Shown one piece after another: positions 1 through 7,534 of a stretch of 19,063 bases of DNA (positions are counted from its first letter, which is position 1; each line of letters begins with the position of its first letter). Source of the stretch: Flavobacteriales bacterium (GTDB lineage Bacteria; Bacteroidota; Bacteroidia; Flavobacteriales_F; PHOS-HE28); NCBI GenBank assembly GCA_020437875.1, contig JAGQVR010000022.1, positions 1-19,063 on the forward strand, written 5' to 3'. The translations under genes were made by a program, and so were the position numbers. The notes under the pieces are model-generated. The model saw only the letters and a list, made by a program, of their open reading frames with translations. It was not told the DNA's origin and did no database searches.

Positions 1-746
1 AGTTCGGGGATTCGGTGCTTCCTGCCTTGGACCGCTGTGCCGTCGTGGCGGGTGAACTCGACCTTTCCACCGCAGGTATGGAACTGGGCATGGCCCTGCT
101 CACCACCATGCGGATGGAGGATGGGAAGAAGCTCGAAGACCTCTATCGCCCGAAGGAATGGAAGCGGATCGATGCCGCGATCCAGGAGAACATGGGCTTC
201 ATGGCGCCGATGGCCATGTCCATGAAGCCCTTCTTCGTGGTGGCTCTGCTTACGGAGAACCTCATGGCCGGTGACCGACCGCAGGTGCTGGATGAACACC
301 TCCAGTACCGGGCCAAGGCGAACGGGCAGCGTGTGCTCGGCATCGAAACGGTGAAGGAACAGATGGCCGCGGTGGATGCCATTCCCATCCCGGTGCAGGC
401 GAAGATGCTGCTGGACCACGTGGAGCACGATGGCTATGCCGGTGACCTGGACGCCATGCTCGATGCCTATGCGGATCAGGACCTCGAGGCGTTGATGGCC
501 ATCACCGAACGCACGGAAGGCATGCCCGATGAATTGGAGCACTCCCTGTTGACCGAGCGTAATACGCGCATGGTGCACCGCATGGACAGCCTGATCCGCG
601 AGGGCGACCCGGTCTTCTTCCTGATCGGTGCCGCGCACCTGCCTCGCACCGATGGACTGATCGCTGGTCTGCGGACCGCAGGATACGCTGTTGAGCCGGT
701 CGTGAGTCGATGGAACGGTGTGAAGGACCCGGCGGAGGAGCGCTGA
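1..746 (+). CDS. TraB/GumN family protein (5' truncated by window edge)
   Basis: The reading frame is open from base 3 and encodes FGDSVLPALDRCAVVAGELDL at the left edge, so the gene begins before the window; the GTG at 15 is an internal codon, not a start. The 247 visible residues match the TraB/GumN family. The first segment corresponds to the family's 'gDsvl.al..a..v..E.d' region, and the C-terminal GAAHLPRTDGLIAGLRTAGY is the conserved GxxHL...GL...G(Y/F).V closing motif. Family members are thought to be metal-dependent hydrolase-like proteins, often secreted or periplasmic in bacteria, with no settled substrate. The signal peptide that is usual in Bacteroidota members would lie upstream and cannot be seen. 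The stop (744-746) lies 21 bp from the convergent stop of the EEP gene. The family call is firm; the biochemical role is unknown. Confidence 0.85.
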   Translation, partial: FGDSVLPALDRCAVVAGELDLSTAGMELGMALLTTMRMEDGKKLEDLYRPKEWKRIDAAIQENMGFMAPMAMSMKPFFVVALLTENLMAGDRPQVLDEHLQYRAKANGQRVLGIETVKEQMAAVDAIPIPVQAKMLLDHVEHDGYAGDLDAMLDAYADQDLEALMAITERTEGMPDELEHSLLTERNTRMVHRMDSLIREGDPVFFLIGAAHLPRTDGLIAGLRTAGYAVEPVVSRWNGVKDPAEER

Positions 747-767
747 GACGACCGCAGCCCTTACGAC

Positions 768-1943
768 CTACCCGCCGTCAGCGACCAGGCCGATGTACGT
801 GGTGATGGCGCGATGGTCGCTCAGCTCGTCGCCCAGGGTGTTGAAGTCCCAGGCCTCGAGACCTTCCCCGAAGAGGATGTGGTCGATCCGCAAGCTGGGC
901 AGGTCGCCGATGTACGTGCCGCCGGTGCCACGGCCGCTCTCCACGAAGGCGTCATCCAGAAGCTCGCGCAGCCGGGCATAGCCGTAGCTCATCGGCACAT
1001 CGTTCATATCGCCGCAATACAACACCGGGTGCGGACTTGAACGCATGTGGTCCACGATCAGGCGCACATCCTCGGCCCGCAGGCGGAAGCCCCGCCGCAA
1101 CAGCTTCAGGATCCGGCCGCTTCCCTGTTTGATGCTGTCGGTATGCGTGTCGGTGTCCAATGCCTTGATGAACTTGTAGTCCGCGTCGCCGAAGTGGTAG
1201 CTGGCCAGGTGGGCGTTGTAGACCCGGATGGTGTCGTGCTCCAGGGCGATGTCGGTCCAGATGCAGACGTTCTCCGGGTTCTCCGGGAATTCCACATGCC
1301 CCTTGGCCACGATCGGCTTCGAAGTGAAGGTGGCGATGCCGAAGTGCTGGTCGTATTTGGCCTTGTTCGTGAAGCGTTCATGTCCGGCCACGAAGCGGAA
1401 CTCCGAAAGCAGGCTCTGTTTCGTACGGAAGAAGCGTTGGTCGGAGCTGTAGAAGTACTCCTGCAGGCACAGGATGTCCGGATCCTCGCGGTGAAGCACG
1501 TCGAAGATGGCATCGCGCGTCTCCTTGTTCTTGCTCCAGGCGTAGAGGTCGAAGAGCCGCACGTTATAGGACATCACCTTCACGCCATCACCCGCCACAT
1601 CGGTCGATGGGCGGCTGCGACCGAAGACCTGCACATGGTCGCCGATATGCGCTATGCCGGCCAGCAGAACGACCCCGGAGAGCAACATCCGCTTGCGCCG
1701 CACGAGGAACCACCACGCGAGGAAGCCGAGGTGCAGCACCAGTTGATACGGGTAGGTCATGGCCAGCAGGGCAGGGACCCACGAATGCACCGGGCTCACG
1801 TGCGGGGCCAGGTAGGTCGTTGCCAGGGCCAGTGCCGCACCGATGTTCAGCCACCACATCGGCGCCAGCCAGCGCGAGGGTCGCTGGCGCGTGCGCTCAA
1901 GCTTCGCGTCCGTATCCGTTCGCTTGTCCCGTGGCCTGTTCAT
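768..1943 (-). CDS. Membrane-anchored endonuclease/exonuclease/phosphatase (EEP) family protein
   Basis: The protein has 391 residues. A basic N-terminus is followed by about three hydrophobic segments (roughly residues 29-47, 55-80 and 84-100), which anchor a C-terminal EEP domain (about 120-390). The catalytic motifs of the DNase I-like fold are all visible: N127 in MSYNVRLF, E162 in CLQEYF, H245 in YNAHLAS, D312/N314 in GDMNDVP, D354-H355 in RIDHILF and S375-D376-H377 in ELSDHRAI. The family hydrolyses phosphodiester bonds in nucleic acids, phosphoinositides or similar substrates with a divalent metal. The actual substrate of this membrane-attached bacterial subgroup is not known. It is the last gene of the leftward mutL run, 28 bp after a rhomboid gene. 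The start is the ATG at 1943. With all active-site residues present, it is probably catalytic. Confidence 0.9.
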   Translation of the reverse strand: MNRPRDKRTDTDAKLERTRQRPSRWLAPMWWLNIGAALALATTYLAPHVSPVHSWVPALLAMTYPYQLVLHLGFLAWWFLVRRKRMLLSGVVLLAGIAHIGDHVQVFGRSRPSTDVAGDGVKVMSYNVRLFDLYAWSKNKETRDAIFDVLHREDPDILCLQEYFYSSDQRFFRTKQSLLSEFRFVAGHERFTNKAKYDQHFGIATFTSKPIVAKGHVEFPENPENVCIWTDIALEHDTIRVYNAHLASYHFGDADYKFIKALDTDTHTDSIKQGSGRILKLLRRGFRLRAEDVRLIVDHMRSSPHPVLYCGDMNDVPMSYGYARLRELLDDAFVESGRGTGGTYIGDLPSLRIDHILFGEGLEAWDFNTLGDELSDHRAITTYIGLVADGG

Positions 1944-1971
1944 CGCTGCTCGATCGACCGTTCCAAGGATC

Positions 1972-2886
1972 CTACTTCCCGTCGCTCGCCTTGAAGAGGA
2001 AGTCCTTCTCCTCCTTGCTCAGACTGTCATAGCCGCTGCGCGAGATCTTGTCCAGGATGGTGTCAACACGCGCCTGCTTGTCGCGCTTGTTCGCGTTGTA
2101 GGCTTCATCGCTGCGTCGCGCACTGCGTGTGAAGGCCTTCTCCACCCGCAGTTTCGGGCCGCGACGCTTGCCGAAGGGCCACCAGCGCTCCAGGAACTCC
2201 ACGAAGCCGAGCGACCAGTCCTTCCCACGTTTCAACTGCTGGGCGGCCAGGAAGCCGTACAACGCACCGCCGATGTGGGCCTCGTGCGCGACCCCATCGC
2301 CGGAACCCATGCCGATGAAGTCCAGCAGGACGAAGACCGCGGCCACGTACATCAGCTTGACCGGTCCGATGAGGATGAGGTTCACCAGCATGTCCGGACG
2401 GTAGGCCGCGATGCCGACGAACACGCTGAGCACCGCCGCCGAGGCCCCTTGGATGCCGGCATGCAGGCCCGCGTGCTGGCCCGGCAGGAGGTTCATCGAG
2501 AGGGCGAAGAGGAGGTAGCCGCTCAGACCGCCGAGCAGGTAGTTGCCCAGCAGCCGCTTGTCGCCCAACAGGTCCTGGAAGAGCCGGCCGCCGAACCAGA
2601 GTAGGATCATGTTCCAGAAGATGTGGCCGATCTCCGCATGCACGAACATGTACGTGACGACCGTCCATGGCCGGATGAGGAGCGCCTGCAGGTCCGAGGT
2701 GGAACGCAGCCATTGCATCAGGTAATGCTCGCGCATGAGCGATGCACCGTTCCGGTCACCAGCAACGGCCATGAAGAGCAATTGGGCCAGCACCAATGCC
2801 AGGAACACACCCACGTTGATGAGGATGAGGCGGATCAACATGCCACCGCTCCGCCACTGGGTCCGTAGGTCGTCCTGTAATCTCAT
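1972..2886 (-). CDS. Rhomboid family intramembrane serine protease (long, with C-terminal cytosolic tail)
   Basis: The protein has 304 residues with about six membrane helices between residues 17 and 215. The oxyanion-loop motif HxxxN is H88...N92. The catalytic serine is S149 within GASA, and the catalytic histidine is H204 in AHEAHIGG. Rhomboids cut transmembrane substrates within or near the bilayer using this Ser-His dyad. The family motif is usually GxSG; here the last glycine is alanine (see findings). After the membrane domain comes a basic, cytosolic-looking tail that ends in a conserved-looking ILDKISRSGYDSLSKEEKDF block (from about residue 277), a C-terminal element I associate with Bacteroidota rhomboids. 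It lies 97 bp downstream of a second rhomboid gene and 28 bp upstream of the EEP gene in the same leftward run. The substrate is unknown. Confidence 0.92.
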   Translation of the reverse strand: MRLQDDLRTQWRSGGMLIRLILINVGVFLALVLAQLLFMAVAGDRNGASLMREHYLMQWLRSTSDLQALLIRPWTVVTYMFVHAEIGHIFWNMILLWFGGRLFQDLLGDKRLLGNYLLGGLSGYLLFALSMNLLPGQHAGLHAGIQGASAAVLSVFVGIAAYRPDMLVNLILIGPVKLMYVAAVFVLLDFIGMGSGDGVAHEAHIGGALYGFLAAQQLKRGKDWSLGFVEFLERWWPFGKRRGPKLRVEKAFTRSARRSDEAYNANKRDKQARVDTILDKISRSGYDSLSKEEKDFLFKASDGK

Positions 2887-2983
2887 CTTGATCCAACGAT
2901 CGTATAGGTCGCCGCGCGACCTCGATCCGACCGTACAAAGTTCGCACCGGATCCTACAATGGCAGGACCGTTCGTGTGATCGG

Positions 2984-3745
2984 TCATCGACCCCGACCGA
3001 AACCGTTGTCGCCGCGGTCCCGCCATAGCCTGATCAGGATGAAACCCACCACCATGCCGCCGAGGTGTGCCAGGTGTGCAACGTTGTCTCCCGGGTTGGT
3101 GTCAAGGCTGTTGAACAGGGAGAGGCCGCCGAGGATCAATACGAAGTACTTGGCCTTGATGGGGATGGGCAGCGGGAACATGATCAGCTCCACGTTCGGG
3201 AAGGTCATGCCGAAGGCCAGCAACACACCATAGATCGCGCCGCTCGCACCGACCATCGGGATGTTCAGGATCTCATTGATCCGACCGAGCGTCGGATCCA
3301 CGTAGTTCTGTCGCTGGGCCCAAAGGTCCGCTCCGTTCTGTTTCACGAGCGCCAGCTGATCGGCGGAGATGTTCTGGATGAGTTGGTTGTATTCGATCGC
3401 GTGGACACCGGAGTAGAAGAGCGCGGCACCGATCCCGGTGATCAGGTAGAAGGTGAGGAAGCGCTGTGATCCCCACTTGTATTCCAATGGCGGGGCGAGC
3501 ATGAAGAGCCCGAGCATGTTCAGCGCCAGATGAGCGAATCCGCCATGCATGAACATGTGCGTGACCAGTTGCCAGGGCTTGAACAGGGGGGAAGCGAAGA
3601 AGTGCAGACCGAACAGCGTGTCCATGTCGGTCCCCCCGAAGTTCCCTAGACCCGTGAGCTTCAGCAGGAAGACGATGACGTTGATGATCAGCAGGTTCTT
3701 CACCACCACGGGCAGTCCTGCGAAAGGAGAAGCGTTGTACCGCAT
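2984..3745 (-). CDS. Rhomboid family intramembrane serine protease (canonical GASG)
   Basis: The protein has 253 residues, with hydrophobic segments starting at residue 16. It carries the complete rhomboid signature: HxxxN (H72...N76), catalytic S168 in GASGAIYG and H227 in AHLAHLGG. A polar stretch of about 50 residues (about 114-162) enlarges the loop before the catalytic serine helix. The short C-terminus (WRDRGDNGFGRGR) is basic and lacks the tail of its neighbour at 1972-2886, so the two are distinct paralogues rather than a recent duplication. The start is the ATG at 3745. The gene begins 20 bp after the OmpA-family stop, and a TACTTTCG box lies in that gap. It presumably cleaves membrane proteins; no substrate can be deduced. 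Confidence 0.94.
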   Translation of the reverse strand: MRYNASPFAGLPVVVKNLLIINVIVFLLKLTGLGNFGGTDMDTLFGLHFFASPLFKPWQLVTHMFMHGGFAHLALNMLGLFMLAPPLEYKWGSQRFLTFYLITGIGAALFYSGVHAIEYNQLIQNISADQLALVKQNGADLWAQRQNYVDPTLGRINEILNIPMVGASGAIYGVLLAFGMTFPNVELIMFPLPIPIKAKYFVLILGGLSLFNSLDTNPGDNVAHLAHLGGMVVGFILIRLWRDRGDNGFGRGR

Positions 3746-3751
3746 CGCGGG

Positions 3752-3759
3752 CGAAAGTA
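3752..3759 (-). promoter_or_regulatory. Candidate -7 promoter box (TACTTTCG) before rhomboid gene
   Basis: On the minus strand TACTTTCG differs by one base from the Bacteroidota -7 consensus TAnnTTTG. It ends 6 nt before the ATG at 3745, inside the 20-bp gap after the OmpA-family stop. No convincing -33 TTG is seen, so an internal promoter giving an almost leaderless transcript is possible but unproven. Confidence 0.35.
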
Positions 3760-3765
3760 AGACGG

Positions 3766-5550
3766 CTATTCCCCGAGGCCCTGCACAACGATCCGCACAC
3801 GCCTGTTCCGCGCACGCCCCTCCTCCGTGCTGTTGGTATCGACCGGCTCCGAACTTCCAAGAGCCACCACGATCAGCTGTTTCCGCGACAGGCCCAGCTG
3901 CAACAATTCATTCCGCACCGCCACCGCACGGCGTTCCGAGAGCTTCAGGTTCGCAGCTGCGGTGCCCGTATCATCGGTATGGCCCTCGATCCTGACCTGT
4001 GCCTTGGGGTGCGCGGCCAGCACCTGGAACAACTCCTCCGCGGCGGGCATCAGGTCATCGCCAGGCACATGGTCGTTCACGGCGAAATGCAGGTCCATGG
4101 GCCACCGTGGTGTCTCCGGAACCGTGTCCACGGTGTTCGTGGCCACGACCAACGCCTCCGGACAAGGGGTGGTGCATCCGTCGATCGTGCCGGTGCGCCA
4201 CAACGAGATATCATCCACGAAGTAGTAGGCGAAAGGCCCATCCGATGGATCGTGCTGGACGATGATGGTACTGTCATCGCTGCTGAAGTTGCCCACGAGC
4301 AGCCGATCGGCACAACCGCCACCTTCGAACTGGCCGCAGAGGATGGTCCACTGTCCGGTGTCATCCATCACACCCGCATGTCCTATTTCCCAAAGGAGCG
4401 GGAAGGAGAGGAGGTCGCGACGACGGTCGTTCTCGAAGTCCTCGGTCAGCGCCACACCGATCCGGTCCACAGCATAGGCGTACGTCGAATTGCGCAGCAC
4501 GCGCAACCGAACGTCGTACTGGCCACAGGGGTCCAGCCGTTCCTTCAAGGGCGTCTGGATGTATTCGCGGTGATCGGCGTTCACGGCCGAGTAGAGGTAG
4601 ATGCCGGTGCGACCTTCTTCGAAGTCCGGCGTGCCACCGCTCGCATTCCTCCAGGAGGAACGATGTGCCGGGATCGTGCGGTCGAAGCCGGGATCGGGTA
4701 CGAGGTCGATCGCTTCAGCCGGACGACCCGGATCGAGTGGGCAGGCGATCGCCTGGCTCAGTGTGTTGACATCCTCGTTCGCGCCGATCGGCATCAGGGA
4801 GACCGCATCGAGGTACACGTATGCCTGCGTGGCCAACAGCTTCCGTCGCATGCCCCGCGCCTTGTCCGGGTCGAGGTCGGCCTCACCCTTGCGCTTCATG
4901 TTGTGCATCAGCCCATCACCCCGGTTGGCCGTTACCGCTTTCCGGCTCGTGCGGTCGCACAGCTGGAAGTTGCCGATCTGCACGTATCGCTCGCCACCGC
5001 GGGCATTGAACACACCTTCCACCAGCATCCAACCGGAGCTGTCCGTGATGAAGCGGTTCATTGGGTTGTCCACGTCCGGCCGGCCGAAGGCGCTCGACAG
5101 GCCCTTCTCCCTGCTGCGGTCCTTCGCGCTGAAGCTGGCGCCGATGCGGTCGGTCATGTAGCCCGAGCGGTCGGCCAAACTCACCATGAAAGAGAGTCGA
5201 TATTTCCCGCCGTTCTTCAAGGGTTCCGTCAGCTCCAATTGCACGAATTCACGCACGGCGCATTCGCCACCACCATGTGCCGTAAGGACGATCCCAGCAT
5301 AGGCTTCTCCCTCGTAGGGAGCTTGCACGCCGGCCCAGTTCGCAGGTGTGCCCATCACCGCACTGCATGCATGGAAGTAGCCGGGCATGCCGCCGATGGT
5401 CCGTAGTGCCTCCACGCCACGCATGGGGCGCTTGTCGAAGCGCTCCGGACATCGTTGATGCACCTCGAAACCTCCGTTCACCACCAGTTCCTGGGCGTGG
5501 GCCTGCCCGAGAAGGAGGAAGGGAAGAAGCCAGCGTATCGTTGTCTGCAT
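3766..5550 (-). CDS. OmpA family outer-membrane protein with two N-terminal jelly-roll-like domains
   Basis: The protein has 594 residues. A signal peptide (about residues 1-19, ending AHAQ) leads directly into ELVVNGGFE, the typical start of a carbohydrate-binding/jelly-roll type beta-sandwich that closes near residue 250 with YVYLDAVSL. A second, similar module (about 280-455) starts LVPDPGFD and closes YYFVDDISLW. The last ~110 residues form an OmpA C-terminal peptidoglycan-binding domain, with RIEGHTDDTGT, LKLSERRAVAV and a closing ARNRRVRI. The Asp and Arg that bind diaminopimelate in E. coli OmpA have counterparts here. The protein probably links the outer membrane or surface to peptidoglycan. 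The jelly-rolls may bind glycans, but this is inference because no ligand residues can be assigned. It lies 14 bp after mutL and 20 bp before a rhomboid gene, so co-transcription is likely. Confidence 0.85.
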   Translation of the reverse strand: MQTTIRWLLPFLLLGQAHAQELVVNGGFEVHQRCPERFDKRPMRGVEALRTIGGMPGYFHACSAVMGTPANWAGVQAPYEGEAYAGIVLTAHGGGECAVREFVQLELTEPLKNGGKYRLSFMVSLADRSGYMTDRIGASFSAKDRSREKGLSSAFGRPDVDNPMNRFITDSSGWMLVEGVFNARGGERYVQIGNFQLCDRTSRKAVTANRGDGLMHNMKRKGEADLDPDKARGMRRKLLATQAYVYLDAVSLMPIGANEDVNTLSQAIACPLDPGRPAEAIDLVPDPGFDRTIPAHRSSWRNASGGTPDFEEGRTGIYLYSAVNADHREYIQTPLKERLDPCGQYDVRLRVLRNSTYAYAVDRIGVALTEDFENDRRRDLLSFPLLWEIGHAGVMDDTGQWTILCGQFEGGGCADRLLVGNFSSDDSTIIVQHDPSDGPFAYYFVDDISLWRTGTIDGCTTPCPEALVVATNTVDTVPETPRWPMDLHFAVNDHVPGDDLMPAAEELFQVLAAHPKAQVRIEGHTDDTGTAAANLKLSERRAVAVRNELLQLGLSRKQLIVVALGSSEPVDTNSTEEGRARNRRVRIVVQGLGE

Positions 5551-5564
5551 GCCTGCCGTGCGGA

Positions 5565-7388
5565 CTAACGCTCGAACCGTGCGTTCAGGTCGTCCAGCCC
5601 GTAGGTGATCAACGTGGGTTTCCCGCCCGGCGTATGGTAGGGCATCTCACAGGCGAAGAGCCGATCGATCAGATCATGCATCTCCTCGGTGGTCAGCACA
5701 CGTCCGGGCCGTATCGCCATGCTCCGCGCCATGCCACGCGCCAGCAAGGCATGGCGTTCGTTGCGCAAGGTGCCGCGTTCATGCTTCAATTGTTCCAGTA
5801 GATCTTCCAACAGACGCGTAGGATCCTCGTCGGCCGCTTCAGCCGGCATGCCGTTCACCTGCATGGTGCGACCACCGAAAGGCTCGAGGTCGAAGCCCAT
5901 GCTGCGCAGTTCGGGCAGGACATCCTGCACCAAGGCCAGGTCCGCGGCGCTCAGTTCGATGTGTCGGGGGAAGAGCTCCGCCTGGCTCACCCCGGCACCC
6001 TGCTCCATCAACTTCATGTTGCGCTCGAAGAGGATGCGCTCGTGCGCCCGCTGCTGGTCCACCACCATGAAGCCACTGCGCAATTGGGCGATGATGTACG
6101 TGCCGTGCAGCTGGAAGACCGGGCGCTCGCCGGGCGTGCCCTCATGCTCGCGCCACGGGATCACGCGTTGCACCTCCTCCGGTGCATCGACTTCGATACC
6201 TACCGCGACTTGTGGCTGTTCCAGGTGGAAGAGCTGCTGCCATCCGGCTACATTGGGTTTGGGCGGTGCCGAGAAGGCGCCGAGGTCCTGTGGACGCCAA
6301 GCCGGTACCGGTTCACGCGGAGGGGCTGCCGAGGGACGCTCGCCTGAGAAGGCGGCCAGGATCGCGGGCTCCGGCTCGAAGTCGAGGCTGGGGACGATGT
6401 TGAACCGGCCCAGTGCCCTGCGCACCGCTGCATGCACCACGGCATACACCGCCCGGTCATCGCGGAACTTGATCTCCGTCTTGGTCGGGTGGATGTTGAT
6501 GTCGATCTCCGCCGGGTCGATGCTGATGAAGAGGAACCACGACGGGAAGTTCTCGCGTGAGACCAGCTCGTCGTAGGCCTTGCGTACCGCATGCTCCAGG
6601 TAGTTGCTGCGGATGAAGCGGTCGTTCACGAAGAAGTACTGCTCGCCGCGCGAACGCTTCGCGAATTCGGGCTTGCCCACGAAACCGGTCACGCCCACGA
6701 AGTCGGTGTGCTCCTCCACGGGCACGAGCCGCTCATCGTACTTGCGGCCGAAGAGGTGGACGATCCGTTGGCGCTCGTTGCCCACGGGCATGTTGTACTC
6801 CTCGTGGTCGTTGTTCACCAGTTGGAAGGCGATGCCCGGATGCGCCAGCGCCACGCGATGGAATTCGTCCAGGACATGCTTCATCTCCACGCCATCGCTC
6901 TTCAGGAACTGGCGCCGCGCCGGTACGTTGTAGAAGAGGTTGCGCACGGCCACGGTCGAACCTGCGGCGGTGGCCACCATCTCCTGCGTACGTACACGGC
7001 TGCCCTCGATCAGGACGCGCGTGCCGATCTCGTTGTCCTTTTCACGGGTCGATAGCTCCACCTGGGCGATGGCCCCGATGCTGGCGAGGGCCTCACCACG
7101 AAAGCCTTTGGTGCGCAGGCTGCTCAGGTCGTCCGCCTCGCGGATCTTGCTCGTGGCATGGCGTTCGAAACACGCGCGGGCATCGATCGGGCTCATGCCC
7201 TTGCCATCGTCCGTCACCTGTACCAGGGTGCGACCGGCGTCCTTGATAACCAGCAGGATCCGGCTCGCTCCGGCATCCACGCTGTTCTCCAACAACTCCT
7301 TCACCACGCTGGCCGGACGTTGCACCACTTCCCCGGCGGCGATCTGGTTCGCCACGTGGTCGGGGAGGAGCCGGATGAGGTCAGCCAT
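5565..7388 (-). CDS. mutL: DNA mismatch repair endonuclease MutL
   Basis: The protein has 607 residues, the usual length. The N-terminal GHKL ATPase starts MADLIRLLPDHVANQIAAGE and carries the ATP-binding motifs KELLENSVDAGA (E31, N35), TDDGKGM and GFRGEALASIG. The transducer domain follows to about residue 330. A proline-rich linker (about 345-400) joins the C-terminal dimerisation/nuclease domain. There the metal motif reads DQQRAHERILFE (D444, E450, E455), and the end has ACEMPYHTPGGKPT and a terminal FER. MutL couples MutS mismatch recognition to strand removal; the nuclease-type C-terminus fits the nicking MutLs of organisms without MutH. It is the first gene of the leftward run, with a good promoter at 7444-7473. 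The start ATG (7388) fits the conserved N-terminus. Confidence 0.97.
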   Translation of the reverse strand: MADLIRLLPDHVANQIAAGEVVQRPASVVKELLENSVDAGASRILLVIKDAGRTLVQVTDDGKGMSPIDARACFERHATSKIREADDLSSLRTKGFRGEALASIGAIAQVELSTREKDNEIGTRVLIEGSRVRTQEMVATAAGSTVAVRNLFYNVPARRQFLKSDGVEMKHVLDEFHRVALAHPGIAFQLVNNDHEEYNMPVGNERQRIVHLFGRKYDERLVPVEEHTDFVGVTGFVGKPEFAKRSRGEQYFFVNDRFIRSNYLEHAVRKAYDELVSRENFPSWFLFISIDPAEIDINIHPTKTEIKFRDDRAVYAVVHAAVRRALGRFNIVPSLDFEPEPAILAAFSGERPSAAPPREPVPAWRPQDLGAFSAPPKPNVAGWQQLFHLEQPQVAVGIEVDAPEEVQRVIPWREHEGTPGERPVFQLHGTYIIAQLRSGFMVVDQQRAHERILFERNMKLMEQGAGVSQAELFPRHIELSAADLALVQDVLPELRSMGFDLEPFGGRTMQVNGMPAEAADEDPTRLLEDLLEQLKHERGTLRNERHALLARGMARSMAIRPGRVLTTEEMHDLIDRLFACEMPYHTPGGKPTLITYGLDDLNARFER

Positions 7389-7443
7389 GGATGGGGCTAC
7401 TGCGTTCTCCGCAAGGTGAAGTGTACGCGCACCCCGCGACGGT

Positions 7444-7473
7444 CAAAGGTACGCGGCTCATTCCTCGAGCCAA
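7444..7473 (-). promoter_or_regulatory. Bacteroidota-type promoter for mutL run (TTG-N19-TACCTTTG)
   Basis: Reading the minus strand, TTG at 7473-7471 is followed after 19 nt by TACCTTTG at 7451-7444. This matches the Bacteroidota sigma-ABfr consensus (TTG, about 20 nt, TAnnTTTG). It would start transcription near 7438, leaving a leader of about 50 nt before the mutL ATG at 7388. It is one of the two best promoter matches in the window and directly abuts the upstream hairpin. Confidence 0.65.
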
Positions 7474-7474
7474 G

Positions 7475-7518
7475 AACGGGCAACGACATCATCCAGTCGG
7501 ATGACATCGTTGCCCGTT
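7475..7518 (-). terminator. Strong hairpin, probable terminator of the secreted-protein gene
   Basis: Twenty-base arms (7475-7494 and 7499-7518) pair at 18 of 20 positions around a 4-nt loop (AGTC); the only mismatches are two adjacent pairs in the middle. The hairpin begins 16 nt after the stop of the leftward gene 7535-8041 and lies just before the mutL promoter. There is no long U-tract after it, only a weak CGTTCTTGG run, so it may be a stem-dominated terminator or an RNA-stabilising 3' end. Confidence 0.6.
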
Positions 7519-7534
7519 GACCCGTCGATCAGGA

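Noticed and set aside
1047..1994. 315-codon open frame on the + strand opposite the EEP gene
   Set aside because: It is antisense to a gene with all EEP catalytic motifs; composition is that of a shadow frame.
2887..2983. Promoter between the two rhomboid genes (GAACTTTG on the minus strand at about 2937-2944)
   Set aside because: The box lacks the initial T of TAnnTTTG and no TTG is at the right distance; the gap shows only short imperfect inverted repeats.
3979..5406. 475-codon open frame on the + strand across the OmpA-family gene
   Set aside because: It is antisense to a protein with a signal peptide and an OmpA domain; its own translation is Arg-, His- and Val-rich and featureless.
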